This document shows positions 44,281-53,892 of a stretch of DNA of 64,000 nucleotides, in pieces. The translations under genes were made by a program, and so were the position numbers. This stretch comes from Helicovermis profundi (GTDB lineage: Bacteria; Bacillota; Clostridia; Peptostreptococcales; Acidaminobacteraceae). Under the pieces are notes generated by a model, which worked only from the letters and a program-made list of their open reading frames with translations, had not been told where the DNA came from and did not search any database. The DNA lies in contig NZ_AP028654.1 of the NCBI RefSeq assembly GCF_033097505.1, forward strand, positions 636,001 to 700,000. The letters are read 5' to 3'. Position 1 is the stretch's first letter; the number at the start of each line of letters is the position of its first letter.

Positions 44281-46308
44281 ATGAATATTAAAAAGATAAG
44301 AACAAAGATTGTTTTAGTTGTATTATTTTGCTCTATATCATTGTCAGTGATTCTTCTTATTTTAACGAGCAATTATAGTTCGCTGCTTATGAAATCAGAG
44401 TCAGAAGAAAAACTAATGAATTTAACAGTAGGGTATGCTAAAAAACTTGACTCAGAATTTCTTAAGAAAAAAACTGTTGCTGAAAATATTGAAATGTATG
44501 TTAGAAATACATTTGATTTAGATGAGTTTTATAAAAACGATGATTACTACGATAAATATAGAGATTCTATAGAGCCTTTTATTCGTATGACAGCAGATAG
44601 ATACGGAGATGCATGGATATATTTTAGTCCTTATTTAAAAAAAGACGAAGTACATGATATTTGGTATTTTGATCTTAATAGGGATGGAAAAACAGAAAAA
44701 ATGAAAGAATCTAATAAGGATTTTTATAAAACAGAGATAAATAAAGATTGGTTTTTCAAGCCAATGCATGAAAAAAAAGCATATTGGACCGATCCATATC
44801 CGACTTCGCAATTATTTGGAACTGGTATATGGTGGATAAGCTATTCTCTTCCAATTTTTATTGATGATACATTTATAGGTGCAGTTGGAACTGATTTTAT
44901 TTATCAAGAATTTGAGAATGAAATAAGAAATCTTAATATATATAAAACAGGATATGCAATTCTTACCAATAGTAAATATGATTTTTTAATACATCCTGTT
45001 TATGATAAACATGATAATTTAAAGACTATTGATAATGGTAATTATAAATGGATGTCAGATTATATTGATAAAAGAGAAAAGGGTATTATTGAATACACAT
45101 GGATTGATGGAGACGAGAAGATAATGGCATTTTCAAAGCTTTATAATGGATGGGTTATTGCAATAACCGCAAGTAAAAAAGAAATATATAATGTTATAAA
45201 AAAACAATTACTATATATGATTACTCTTGTTATTATTGGAAGCACAATTACTGCATTTATTGTATACTATTTAAGTTTTAAACTTACCAACTCTTTAGAA
45301 AAAGTTACCTCTAGAATTAAACTTATAGGAAAAGGAAATTATGAGATTGAAATTCCAAAGTATTTATTAAAAGATATAAGTGAAGTTGGGACACTTGCTA
45401 AATCTGTTGAAGAAATGCGTATAAGGCAAAAAAAATCATTTGAAGAAATTACAGACTATAACAGTAATTTGGAAGAATTAGTTGAGATGAGAACGAATGA
45501 GCTTAAAGAAATGAATAATGAACTAGAAATTTCTTTTAAAAATTTAAAAGCAACTCAGGAGTTGCTTGTTGAAACTCAAAAATTTGAGGCGATTAGCCAT
45601 TTGCTTATTGAAATATCGCATAGGATGAATACTCCACTTGGAAATGCGAAAATGTCTACTTCATTTGTTGAATCATTAATTAAAAAAATTAAAGATAATT
45701 TTAAAGAAAATAAACTATCTAAGCAAAAATTTATAGATAATTTTAATGAGATGGAGAAATCAATAAAAATTGCATCATCTAGTATAGATATTTCATCTGA
45801 ACTTATTAGAGATCTTCAAAATATTTTAGTTAATACGCAGACATTTGATAGAAATTTAGTGAATATGAAAATATTTTTAGATTCAACTTTTAATTATATA
45901 AAGAAAAGATGTAGTGATAAGTTGACTTTATATTGGAGCGTAGATTGCGATGAAAATATAGAATTTTCTATTTATACAAAAACATTAGTAGAAGTATTTG
46001 AAAACTTAGTGAAATATTCATTATTAAATGCTATAAATATTGAAGTAAATATGATAAGAGTGGTTGCTAAATTAGAAACTAATAATCTTATTATTGATTA
46101 TTACGATCAAAGCAAACCTATATTGGCAGAAGATAGAGAACATATTTTTGAACCCTTTACTTTTAATTCATTTGAAACAGGGAGTAGTGGTTTAGAACTT
46201 CACCTCGCATATACTTATATTAAACGTGGTCTAGGTGGAAAGATACTGTACTTAAAAAATAGTGATGATAGATATTATTTTAGGATTATTTTGCCATCGG
46301 AAAAATGA
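44281..46308 (+). CDS. Cache-domain sensor histidine kinase, orphan, with atypical ATP-binding motifs
   Basis: A 675-residue membrane sensor. A transmembrane segment (about 9-30), an extracytoplasmic double-Cache ligand domain (about 35-295, with AWIYFSPYLKKDEVHDIWYF and SYSLPIFIDDTFIGAVGTDF), a second transmembrane segment (about 310-333), HAMP, a coiled coil and a kinase region follow in order. The phosphate-accepting box is ISHRMNTPLGNA. The ATPase domain keeps IFEPF and a glycine-poor TGSSGLELHLAY, but the usual D-x-G-x-G box is YDQSKP and the N-box is ENLVKYSLLNA. ATP binding may therefore be weak. ATG 44281 is preferred to TTG 44275 because of its spacing from GGAGG. No response regulator is adjacent. 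Confidence 0.85.
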   Translation: MNIKKIRTKIVLVVLFCSISLSVILLILTSNYSSLLMKSESEEKLMNLTVGYAKKLDSEFLKKKTVAENIEMYVRNTFDLDEFYKNDDYYDKYRDSIEPFIRMTADRYGDAWIYFSPYLKKDEVHDIWYFDLNRDGKTEKMKESNKDFYKTEINKDWFFKPMHEKKAYWTDPYPTSQLFGTGIWWISYSLPIFIDDTFIGAVGTDFIYQEFENEIRNLNIYKTGYAILTNSKYDFLIHPVYDKHDNLKTIDNGNYKWMSDYIDKREKGIIEYTWIDGDEKIMAFSKLYNGWVIAITASKKEIYNVIKKQLLYMITLVIIGSTITAFIVYYLSFKLTNSLEKVTSRIKLIGKGNYEIEIPKYLLKDISEVGTLAKSVEEMRIRQKKSFEEITDYNSNLEELVEMRTNELKEMNNELEISFKNLKATQELLVETQKFEAISHLLIEISHRMNTPLGNAKMSTSFVESLIKKIKDNFKENKLSKQKFIDNFNEMEKSIKIASSSIDISSELIRDLQNILVNTQTFDRNLVNMKIFLDSTFNYIKKRCSDKLTLYWSVDCDENIEFSIYTKTLVEVFENLVKYSLLNAINIEVNMIRVVAKLETNNLIIDYYDQSKPILAEDREHIFEPFTFNSFETGSSGLELHLAYTYIKRGLGGKILYLKNSDDRYYFRIILPSEK

Positions 46309-46361
46309 TAGTAATAGTACAAGATCAGCTAGTAATAGTCAAGTAATTTAATTAATAAAAT

Positions 46362-46422
46362 TAAATGGATTCTCTGTGTATACACTTTTAGAAGAAATGT
46401 TTACATAGAAAATCCATTTTTA
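46362..46422 (+). terminator. Intrinsic terminator after the Cache-domain kinase
   Basis: An imperfect stem of about 21 bp (AAATGGATTCTCTGTGTATAC near 46362-46383 with 46399-46419) followed by a T-run. Repeat copy 5 begins within the T-run. Confidence 0.75.
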
Positions 46423-46556
46423 TCCGATGCCTTAGAGCTCTAATACCCCCACTTCTTAAAAAAGTGGGGGATAAAGGACTCTAAAAAGGCCCTGGATTAT
46501 GTTTTCTAAGATTCAGTGGGAGTAAAAATTCCCTCTGAATCTTAGAAATTCATTTA
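46423..46556 (+). repeat. TTTA-flanked structured repeat, copy 5
   Basis: It follows TTTA at 46419-46422, which is the end of the terminator T-run, and ends in TTCATTTA. The sequence is close to copies 1-3. It lies between the convergent kinase and pncB genes. Confidence 0.9.
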
Positions 46557-46591
46557 TCTGATTCATGAAAAACTCAATATATAAAATAATT

Positions 46592-47947
46592 CTATTTTTC
46601 TATTTTTATAAGTTCATCATTATCTGATGAATTTCTTCCAACTTTCGAAAGGTTATGCCATGTATTATGAATTTTAACTTTAACAACATCTGCTGTATAA
46701 TCATTATTTGAATCTTTATCATTTGTGAGTAAACTTGACCCAACACCGTAAATATCAACTGGAACACCAAGTTTTTCGAATTTATTTATTTTTTTAACAT
46801 TAAATCCACCAGTTACTATTATTTTAATATTTTCACACCAAGTTTTTGCAGTAATAGTATCATTATTATTAGTTGAATTATTGATAGTGTCCCAATCTAA
46901 ATAGGCATTGTTTATTGCTTTTCTAAGTCGCCAAACAAGTTTTGCATTTACACCATAATCGTCATCATTTGCTGGTTCTTCGATACATTTATCAATCATA
47001 TTGCTACTATTGTCAGGTCTAACTCCATATAATTCATATTTTTTTGCTTCTTTATATTTTTTTTTGCTATAAAGCTCAAAATATTTATAAAACATTTTTT
47101 TCATAACTGAAAGAGCTTCACCAATACAGTCGTTATGAAAATCAATAAGTGCAATTCTATTAGTAGTAACAGGCATTACTTTAGCAAATTGCATCATTGT
47201 TTCGGAAGTGTTTCCTAAAAAAGCTGCAATCGTTGCATGTGCCACAGTTCCACCGCCTTTTCCTCCCCACCATGAACCTTGTTCTTGTGTTGAAACAAAT
47301 GCAGATAGATTAGCTTTGTAATTTTTATTGTAAGCTTCAATGGCAACTTTGTGCGCATAGCCATGAATTCCTTGCATTTTATAATGTGCAAATCTTGCAG
47401 GAAAAAATAAAACTTCTTTACCATTTGCTGCAACCAAAGTATTATAAACATTAGTTGCAATTCTTGTTGGTTCTGATAGAACTCCTAGTAAGACAGTTTC
47501 AAGATACGCAAAGTCCCTGTATCGACCACGAATTTTTAGAATTGGTTTAACTTTTGTTACGTCTCCATTATAAGTGACAATACTTCCATCTTCAACTGCT
47601 TCAATTTCTAGATTTTTAAATGTATTAATGAAATTATTTTCTTTATCAAAGTAACCAGTGCTAGTTTTTAGTATTGCAAGTGATTCATCAATTCCAACTA
47701 CTAAACTTAGTGGTTTTCTTCTAGTAAAAAATTGCATTTCTACTTCTATATTTCCATTTTCAACATTAGTTACATCAATATGGTTAAGGTCACTTGAATT
47801 ATTTCCAAATTTATAATTTTCCTTTGAAATTTCATAAAGTATTCTTGAAGTATTATTAAGATATTCATCAGAAAACCAACCTTGTTTAACTCTTGGATCT
47901 ATTTGAAAAGTTTCTGCTTTTATTCTTCTATTATTATATTTTGTCAT
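46592..47947 (-). CDS. pncB: Nicotinate phosphoribosyltransferase
   Basis: This enzyme joins nicotinate and PRPP to form nicotinate mononucleotide in the Preiss-Handler NAD salvage route. The protein has about 451 residues. Family stretches include FPARFAHYKMQGIHGYAHK, GSWWGGKGGGTVAHATIAAF, the IDFHNDCIGEAL strand and VTGGFNVKKINKFEK followed by VDIYGVGSSLL, where the phosphate of PRPP binds. ATG 47947 follows AGGTGG at a normal distance; a GTG four codons earlier lies within that site. The gene overlaps the end of pncA by 14 bases, so the product of PncA is handed to the next enzyme in one operon. Confidence 0.88.
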   Translation of the reverse strand: MTKYNNRRIKAETFQIDPRVKQGWFSDEYLNNTSRILYEISKENYKFGNNSSDLNHIDVTNVENGNIEVEMQFFTRRKPLSLVVGIDESLAILKTSTGYFDKENNFINTFKNLEIEAVEDGSIVTYNGDVTKVKPILKIRGRYRDFAYLETVLLGVLSEPTRIATNVYNTLVAANGKEVLFFPARFAHYKMQGIHGYAHKVAIEAYNKNYKANLSAFVSTQEQGSWWGGKGGGTVAHATIAAFLGNTSETMMQFAKVMPVTTNRIALIDFHNDCIGEALSVMKKMFYKYFELYSKKKYKEAKKYELYGVRPDNSSNMIDKCIEEPANDDDYGVNAKLVWRLRKAINNAYLDWDTINNSTNNNDTITAKTWCENIKIIVTGGFNVKKINKFEKLGVPVDIYGVGSSLLTNDKDSNNDYTADVVKVKIHNTWHNLSKVGRNSSDNDELIKIEK

Positions 47948-48635
47948 TATTATCGCCACCTGTTATTTTTTTTACAACTTCTAGTCCGTTGTCTATGAAT
48001 TGATATAAGCTAAATATATTTATTAAATTTGCATTATGAACTTCAAAGTCATATGTATCAATCATATTTATTGGTATAATAATTCTATTATCTATATTAT
48101 TTTCATTAAAAAAAGCTTTTTGAGTTAGAGCATATTGTGATATACATATATCTGTGCAATCGCCAACGACAATAAAATTTCTATAGATAGCTCCTTCTTC
48201 TTTAAGCCATTTTTGGTATTTGTCATTAACAAAACCATTTGTAGAATTCTTTGGAAAAATCTTAGTAATTCCTAAATTATTAAGTTCATCAACTAACTCG
48301 CTTTCAAATGTATCTTTAAGACAATGTGAAGGTCTAAATTTAAGTTCGATAGAATCCTTTGTATGTTGATCTAAAAATGCTATAGTAGTGAATCCTTTTG
48401 AAGTAGCATATTTTACAAAATTCTCAATAGGAGCAATTAAGCTATTAATTTTTGGACTGCTTAATATACCATTAATTGCAAATCCTTTAACCATATCTAC
48501 AATACATATTACAGTTTCTTTAGAATCTAATAGATCTAAGTTTAAAGATGGTACATTATGAATTATATCAATAATTTGCTCTATAATAGGAAAATCAGTG
48601 TTTATAATATCTTTTTTATTAAAAAATGTATTCAA
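47934..48635 (-). CDS. pncA: Nicotinamidase, isochorismatase family
   Basis: This enzyme hydrolyses nicotinamide to nicotinate. The isochorismatase fold is seen: the catalytic Asp in CIVDMVKGF (near residue 47), the lysine/metal region around LDQHTKDSIELKFRPSHC and the nucleophilic cysteine in GDCTDICISQYAL (near residue 158). The length (233 residues) is normal for this family. The start is TTG at 48635, 7 bases after AAAGGAG. Coupling with pncB supports nicotinamide as substrate over other isochorismatase-family activities. Confidence 0.87.
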   Translation of the reverse strand: MNTFFNKKDIINTDFPIIEQIIDIIHNVPSLNLDLLDSKETVICIVDMVKGFAINGILSSPKINSLIAPIENFVKYATSKGFTTIAFLDQHTKDSIELKFRPSHCLKDTFESELVDELNNLGITKIFPKNSTNGFVNDKYQKWLKEEGAIYRNFIVVGDCTDICISQYALTQKAFFNENNIDNRIIIPINMIDTYDFEVHNANLINIFSLYQFIDNGLEVVKKITGGDNNDKI

Positions 48636-48773
48636 AATATCGCTCTCCTTTGGTTTGTCTATTGAAATAATTATATATATTGTTCCTATTCAATAATAAC
48701 ATAGTAATAGTAAATTCTACTAAGAAGAGTGATAAAGTTAGCATTTATATGTAGCATCATTTTTACTATTTAT

Positions 48774-50315
48774 CTAAATACCATTAGGATCAATTTCAGT
48801 TCGTCCTATTTTAGGATAGTATACCTTTCTTTCATCCATCATAAGCCAAATATCACCACTAATCTTATTAACATAGTTCGATTCATTTAGACTAATTATA
48901 ACTCCATTTTCTTTAAGAATATAAGTATCATTATTTGTAAAAATTATTTTAGAAGTTTCATTATGATATTTTAGATAATAAAATAGTAATAAGGCTCTAT
49001 CTTTTGATGAACCTATCTTAGTGCATGCAACAACTGAAGGGTCCATTATTCTTTTATATTTTCCAGAGTATATTGATGAATTTTTTATATTTTTTAGATA
49101 ATTTAGAAAATCTTTTTCACTATTAAAAGTATCAAAAAAGTTAATTAGATAGTCCTTTTTTGAGTCTTTATTTTCAATAGTTTGTAGCTTAGTTTTTAAA
49201 TAATATTCAGGATGATTTACTATAAGAGTTCTAAAAGCATATTTTTCAAGTTCTAGATTCTTATCTGTTTTACTTAATTCATAGACTGATTTAACAATAT
49301 ATTCATTGTAGTCCTTTGCACTATCAAAGTCCCTTATTGATTTTTCTAAAAATGGATAATCAACTGAATTTTGTTTACCACTTGAATGAATAGTCGTATT
49401 AAAAACGTTGTTAATTAAGCTTTCAAATTCATTTGAAGAAAAAAGGTCTGCTTTTAATTTGTTTTTATCTTTATAAAATTTTAAATCATATTTAACGTTA
49501 TAAAGTTCGTAAAAGTTAGTCTTGTGAGTATCTTTAAAATTTTCAACCAATGGTTTATCTAATAGTGAAAGTAGTTCTTTATTTCTTGTTAGTGGAAAAT
49601 TTAATGGATGAACATAATGATAATTAGATCCAAACATTTTTGAAATAGTAGACTTATTTTCTAAATTAATTTTAAATAGTATAGAATCCAGTAAATAATA
49701 GTTGTAATTGTATTTAAATACGACATATGCGTGTTTATCAACAAAGACAGTTGTAATATCATCAATTTTAATTCCACTAGCTAAAAGTGAAGAAAAATAA
49801 ATTGAAGCAATATCTTCGCAAAAGCCTAAGTAATATGAATTGTTAGGAGAAAGTGCTTTCATAGTTTCGCTATCGACAGATTTAATTGGATTAAAATGAT
49901 CAGTTGAATCGTAATTGAAAAAATTATCCAAATTATTTTTAAACTTTTTATAATTTTGAACATGAAATACATGAAAAGTAGAAAAATCCATTATATTTAA
50001 AATATAATGTCCTTTATTATTTTTTACTAGTTTATTTGCAATATTTGAAATGTTTTCAGACATAAGTAGAGGTATAAGCATAAAATTGTTAGAAGTTTGT
50101 TTTCTACTAATAACATTTTTTAAATCATTTAAATGATAATTTTTTGGAGTATTACGTTCTAGAGTGTATAAATTAGAAATGAAATCAGTGTCAGAAATAA
50201 TTTTTCTTTCGCTTGAGTTGCTATGATTAGTTATAGTGTTTATCCTACAAGATGTAAGTAATATAACAATTATTAGTATAAAAGAAAGAAATTTATATTT
50301 GGATTTATTATTCAT
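48774..50315 (-). CDS. Lipoprotein with transglutaminase-like domain
   Basis: A 513-residue exported lipoprotein. The signal peptide ends in the lipobox LLTSC (Cys23). Residues about 155-215 show a transglutaminase/protease-like pattern: Cys166 in GFCEDIASIYFSSLLASGI, His195 in DKHAYVVFKY and Asp210 in YLLDSILF. A second stretch near the C-terminus (KIGSSKDRALLLFYYLKYHN) repeats the helix pattern but has Ser where the nucleophilic Cys would be. The middle is not recognised. It may act on cell-wall peptides or surface proteins, but a substrate cannot be named. The start has AGGAGTTT upstream. It is divergent from acpS and has no obvious operon partner. Confidence 0.6.
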   Translation of the reverse strand: MNNKSKYKFLSFILIIVILLTSCRINTITNHSNSSERKIISDTDFISNLYTLERNTPKNYHLNDLKNVISRKQTSNNFMLIPLLMSENISNIANKLVKNNKGHYILNIMDFSTFHVFHVQNYKKFKNNLDNFFNYDSTDHFNPIKSVDSETMKALSPNNSYYLGFCEDIASIYFSSLLASGIKIDDITTVFVDKHAYVVFKYNYNYYLLDSILFKINLENKSTISKMFGSNYHYVHPLNFPLTRNKELLSLLDKPLVENFKDTHKTNFYELYNVKYDLKFYKDKNKLKADLFSSNEFESLINNVFNTTIHSSGKQNSVDYPFLEKSIRDFDSAKDYNEYIVKSVYELSKTDKNLELEKYAFRTLIVNHPEYYLKTKLQTIENKDSKKDYLINFFDTFNSEKDFLNYLKNIKNSSIYSGKYKRIMDPSVVACTKIGSSKDRALLLFYYLKYHNETSKIIFTNNDTYILKENGVIISLNESNYVNKISGDIWLMMDERKVYYPKIGRTEIDPNGI

Positions 50316-50577
50316 TAGAAACTCCTATTTTAACATATATATGTTTAGTATAAAAACAATTACAAACAAATATTACCACAAATTATATATTTGTGCAATT
50401 GTTTTACATAATTTTGTTTTGTACTTAAAGTATTAATTTTGTCCGATATATTCGATTATTTTTTAACGTGGTTTAAAAAATAAAATTAAAATTTCTCTAA
50501 TATTACGATATTTTATTGTATTAATGCATTTATTAAGATAAAATTATTACATTATATATTGTATTTAAGGAGTAATT

Positions 50578-50973
50578 ATGGTTAATGGATTAGGCGTTGA
50601 TATAATTGAAATTGATAGGATAAAAAAATCTATTAAAAATTATAGATTTATTTCAAGAAATTTTACAGCTAAAGAAATTGATTATTTTATATCAAAAAAT
50701 AATAATCCTGAAACTATAGCAGGAAATTTTGCTGCTAAAGAAGCAGTTAGTAAAGTTCTTGGAACGGGTTTTAGGGGATTTAATTTTATAGATATAGAAG
50801 TTCTAAGAAATGATTTTGGAAAGCCATATGTACTTTTACATAATGGTGCAAAAGTTAGTGCAAATGAAAAAAATATAAATGAAATTTTAGTTAGTATTTC
50901 TCATTCGAAGCTTTATGCTATTGCAAATTGTATTGGACTTGGAGGCAAAAATAATGAAACTAACGCTAAGTAG
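50578..50973 (+). CDS. acpS: Holo-[acyl-carrier-protein] synthase
   Basis: AcpS transfers 4'-phosphopantetheine from CoA to acyl carrier protein, releasing PAP. Signature residues are present: GLGVDIIEIDRI at the N-terminus with the metal-binding Asp, and NFAAKEAVSKVLG with the catalytic Glu. The length of 131 residues is normal. AAGGAG precedes the ATG. It overlaps the next gene by 20 bases. The order acpS-nnrD-alr-mazE-mazF is the same as in the acpS-alr-ndoA region of Bacillus subtilis, which supports vertical inheritance of this block. Confidence 0.95.
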   Translation: MVNGLGVDIIEIDRIKKSIKNYRFISRNFTAKEIDYFISKNNNPETIAGNFAAKEAVSKVLGTGFRGFNFIDIEVLRNDFGKPYVLLHNGAKVSANEKNINEILVSISHSKLYAIANCIGLGGKNNETNAK

Positions 50974-52510
50974 TGATATAAAAAAAATAGAAGAATTATC
51001 TTATGAAAAATATGGAATTCAAAGCATCACAATTATGGAAAATGCAGGAAGTAGTGTTGCTTATGAAATTAAAGAAGCAAATTTAGATACAGATGAATTT
51101 GTTGTAGTTTCAGGTACAGGAAATAATGGTGGAGATGGATTTGTAGTAGCAAGACATCTTCAAAACTTTGGATACAAGGTTACAGTATTTATTGTTGGAA
51201 ATCCTAAAAATATAAGTGGCGACGCAAAAATTAATTTTGATATACTTAAAAAAATTGATATGCAAATTGAAAATATAAGTGAGCAAAATGGACTTATTAA
51301 ATTTGAAAAAATGATTAAAAAATGTCCTTATATAGTGGACGCAATTTTTGGAATAGGAATAGATAGAGAAATATCTGATATATATATAGGTACAATTGAA
51401 AGAATAAATTTATATAAAAAATTTGTTATTAGTGTAGATATTCCTTCAGGTGTAGACTCAAATGATGGTCATATTTATGGAACTTGTGTTAGAGCAGATA
51501 AGACAGTTTCTTTTATTCTTCCTAAAATAGGAAATATAATGTACCCAGGTTCAAGTTATTCAGATGAACTTATCATTAAAACTGTTGGCATACCTGTTAA
51601 AGCAATTAACGAAAAGAAACTAAAGTATCAAATAGTTACAGAAAAATTTGCTAAAAATTTTTTAATGCTTAGAAAGCGAGATTCACATAAGGGCAATTAT
51701 GGGAAAGCTAATATAATAGCTGGTTCTTCAGGACTTACAGGTGCTGCAATACTTACTTGTAAAGCGGCTCTTAGAAGTGGACTTGGCCTTCTTAAATTAT
51801 ACATTCCAGAGAGTTTAAATACATTGATAACGTTAAGTGTTCCAGAAACGGTTACAGTTCCACTTCATGAGATGAGAAAGGGTGTAATTGGAATAAATCA
51901 TATAAATAGAATTGTTGAAGATTCTAATAGTGTAAATGTACTTGCAATTGGACCAGGTTGTGGAAATACATCAGAAATTTCTGAAACTGTTAGAAGAAGT
52001 ATTTTAGATGTAAAAGCACCGCTTGTAATAGATGCTGACGGACTTAATGCACTTTCTAAAAATATTAAATGGCTACTTGAAAGAGAAGGTGAAATTGTAT
52101 TAACTCCTCATCCAGGCGAAATGTCAAGACTTTCAGGATATTCAATAGATGAAATAAACAAAAATCCGATTCATATAGCTAATGAGTTTGCTGAAAAATG
52201 GAAAGTTGTATTAGTGCTTAAGGGTTCTAGAACAGTTATAGCTACTCCGGACGGATCAGTATATGTAAATATTAATGGAAATCCTGGAATGGCTACTGCA
52301 GGTAGTGGAGATGTACTTACAGGAATAATTACAGGCTTTATTGCACAAGGAATAGAAGTGTATAAATCAGCAATATTAGGAGTTTTTCTTCATGGAATGG
52401 CTGGAGATTTAATGGCTGAAAAAAGAGGAGAATATGGTCTTCTTGCTGGAGATATTGTTGATGGTCTTGCCTATGCTTTAAAAAACCTTACAAATTTAAA
52501 CGAAAAATAG
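50954..52510 (+). CDS. nnrD: Bifunctional NAD(P)HX epimerase / ADP-dependent NAD(P)HX dehydratase
   Basis: This enzyme repairs NADH and NADPH that have been hydrated. The 518-residue fusion has an N-terminal YjeF epimerase domain (residues 1-215, with MENAGSSVAYEI and SGTGNNGGDGFVVARHL) and a C-terminal ribokinase-like dehydratase domain (about 225-515, with GNYGKANIIAGSSGLTGAAIL, PLVIDADGLNAL, LTPHPGEMSRL and the catalytic NPGMATAGSGDVLTG). The ATG at 50954 lies 12 bases after GGAGG and inside the end of acpS. A start farther upstream is open but lies inside the acpS coding region. Confidence 0.95.
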   Translation: MKLTLSSDIKKIEELSYEKYGIQSITIMENAGSSVAYEIKEANLDTDEFVVVSGTGNNGGDGFVVARHLQNFGYKVTVFIVGNPKNISGDAKINFDILKKIDMQIENISEQNGLIKFEKMIKKCPYIVDAIFGIGIDREISDIYIGTIERINLYKKFVISVDIPSGVDSNDGHIYGTCVRADKTVSFILPKIGNIMYPGSSYSDELIIKTVGIPVKAINEKKLKYQIVTEKFAKNFLMLRKRDSHKGNYGKANIIAGSSGLTGAAILTCKAALRSGLGLLKLYIPESLNTLITLSVPETVTVPLHEMRKGVIGINHINRIVEDSNSVNVLAIGPGCGNTSEISETVRRSILDVKAPLVIDADGLNALSKNIKWLLEREGEIVLTPHPGEMSRLSGYSIDEINKNPIHIANEFAEKWKVVLVLKGSRTVIATPDGSVYVNINGNPGMATAGSGDVLTGIITGFIAQGIEVYKSAILGVFLHGMAGDLMAEKRGEYGLLAGDIVDGLAYALKNLTNLNEK

Positions 52511-52614
52511 ATAGTAATACTTATATAAAAATGAATTTATAAAAAAATATTAAATTCTAATATAAAAAATACATGCAATACAAATAAATAATTGAATTAA
52601 AGAGGAGCGAAATA

Positions 52615-53793
52615 ATGAAAATTAATAATTTAACTCGTCCTGTATGGGCAGAAATTAATCTTGATAATTTAGCAAATAACATTAGAGAAGTTAAAAGAAG
52701 TGTAAAAGAAGGTACTATTGTTACGGCTGTTATAAAAGCGGATGGTTATGGCCATGGAGCGATTGAAATTGCGGATACTCTATTAGAAAATGGAGCTGAT
52801 AGATTCGCTGTTGCAACTCTTTCTGAGGCGATTCAACTTAGAAGTAAGTTTAAAGATATTGAAATACTACTACTTGGTTACACTCCGACTTATTCTGCAA
52901 AAGATGTTATAATTAACAATATTACTCAAACAGTGTACTCTCTTTCTCAAGCAATTGATTTTTCAGTCTCAGCAAAAGAACTTAATAAAAAAGTTAAACT
53001 TCATATAAAGCTTGATACGGGTATGAATAGGCTCGGTATGGAAATTAGTGAAAAAACAGTAGAAGAAATAGAAAAAATAAGTAAGCTTACAAATGTGGAA
53101 ATAGAGGGTATTTTTACACATTTCGCAGTTGCAGATGAAGAAAATAAAGAATATACTTATAGACAAGTAGAAAAATATAATTTTATTATAGAAGAATTAG
53201 AAAAAAGAGAAATATTTATACCAATTAAACACGTTTCAAATAGTGCTGCTATTATTGATATGAAAGATCTTAATTTTAATATGGTACGTGCTGGAATCAT
53301 GCTATATGGACTTTATCCTTCAAATGATGTGATTAAGAAAAATGTGAATCTTAAAGAAGTTATGTCTTTAAAAGCGCAATTATCACATGTTAAAGAAGTT
53401 GAAGAGAATACTGGTATTAGTTACGGTCTTATTTATAAAACAGATTCAAAAAAGAAAATTGGAACACTTCCACTTGGCTATGCTGATGGGTTTACAAGAA
53501 TGTATACTGGAAAAGCAAAAGGTATTGTTGATGGTAAAATTATGCCAATAGTAGGTAGAATTTGTATGGATCAATGTATGATTGATTTAACAGGAACATC
53601 AGCTAAAGTTGGAGATGAAGTAATTTTATTTGGAAAAAAAGAAGGAAATGAAGTTACTATTGACGAAGTATCTAAGTATATAGGAACAATTAATTACGAA
53701 GTAGTTTGTATGATTAATAAGAGAGTTCCTAGGGTATACATAGAACATGGTAAAGTTAAAAAAATTAGAGATTATATTTTAGATTTAATATAA
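52615..53793 (+). CDS. alr: Alanine racemase
   Basis: A pyridoxal-phosphate enzyme making D-alanine for peptidoglycan. AVIKADGYGHGA near residue 42 has the PLP lysine. HIKLDTGMNRLGM, FTHFAVADE, NSAAIID and the ISYGLIYKT region with the catalytic Tyr are all present, and the PLP-phosphate region LPLGYADGF follows. The protein has 392 residues. GAGGAG precedes the ATG. The 104 bases after nnrD are AT-rich and could hold a promoter. Confidence 0.96.
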   Translation: MKINNLTRPVWAEINLDNLANNIREVKRSVKEGTIVTAVIKADGYGHGAIEIADTLLENGADRFAVATLSEAIQLRSKFKDIEILLLGYTPTYSAKDVIINNITQTVYSLSQAIDFSVSAKELNKKVKLHIKLDTGMNRLGMEISEKTVEEIEKISKLTNVEIEGIFTHFAVADEENKEYTYRQVEKYNFIIEELEKREIFIPIKHVSNSAAIIDMKDLNFNMVRAGIMLYGLYPSNDVIKKNVNLKEVMSLKAQLSHVKEVEENTGISYGLIYKTDSKKKIGTLPLGYADGFTRMYTGKAKGIVDGKIMPIVGRICMDQCMIDLTGTSAKVGDEVILFGKKEGNEVTIDEVSKYIGTINYEVVCMINKRVPRVYIEHGKVKKIRDYILDLI

Positions 53794-53892
53794 ATATTAA
53801 TATCTATTTTTTAAATTATAAATCAGCTTATATATACTTAAACATTACATAGAGCTTTTTAGCTCATTTAAAAGATGTGTGGGGGTGTATTG

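Noticed and set aside
37686-46556. The 133-bp repeats as a CRISPR or riboswitch family
   Set aside because: Copies are kilobases apart or directly abutting, lie both before genes and within terminators, and follow TTTA; this favours a mobile repeat, though an RNA role is not excluded.
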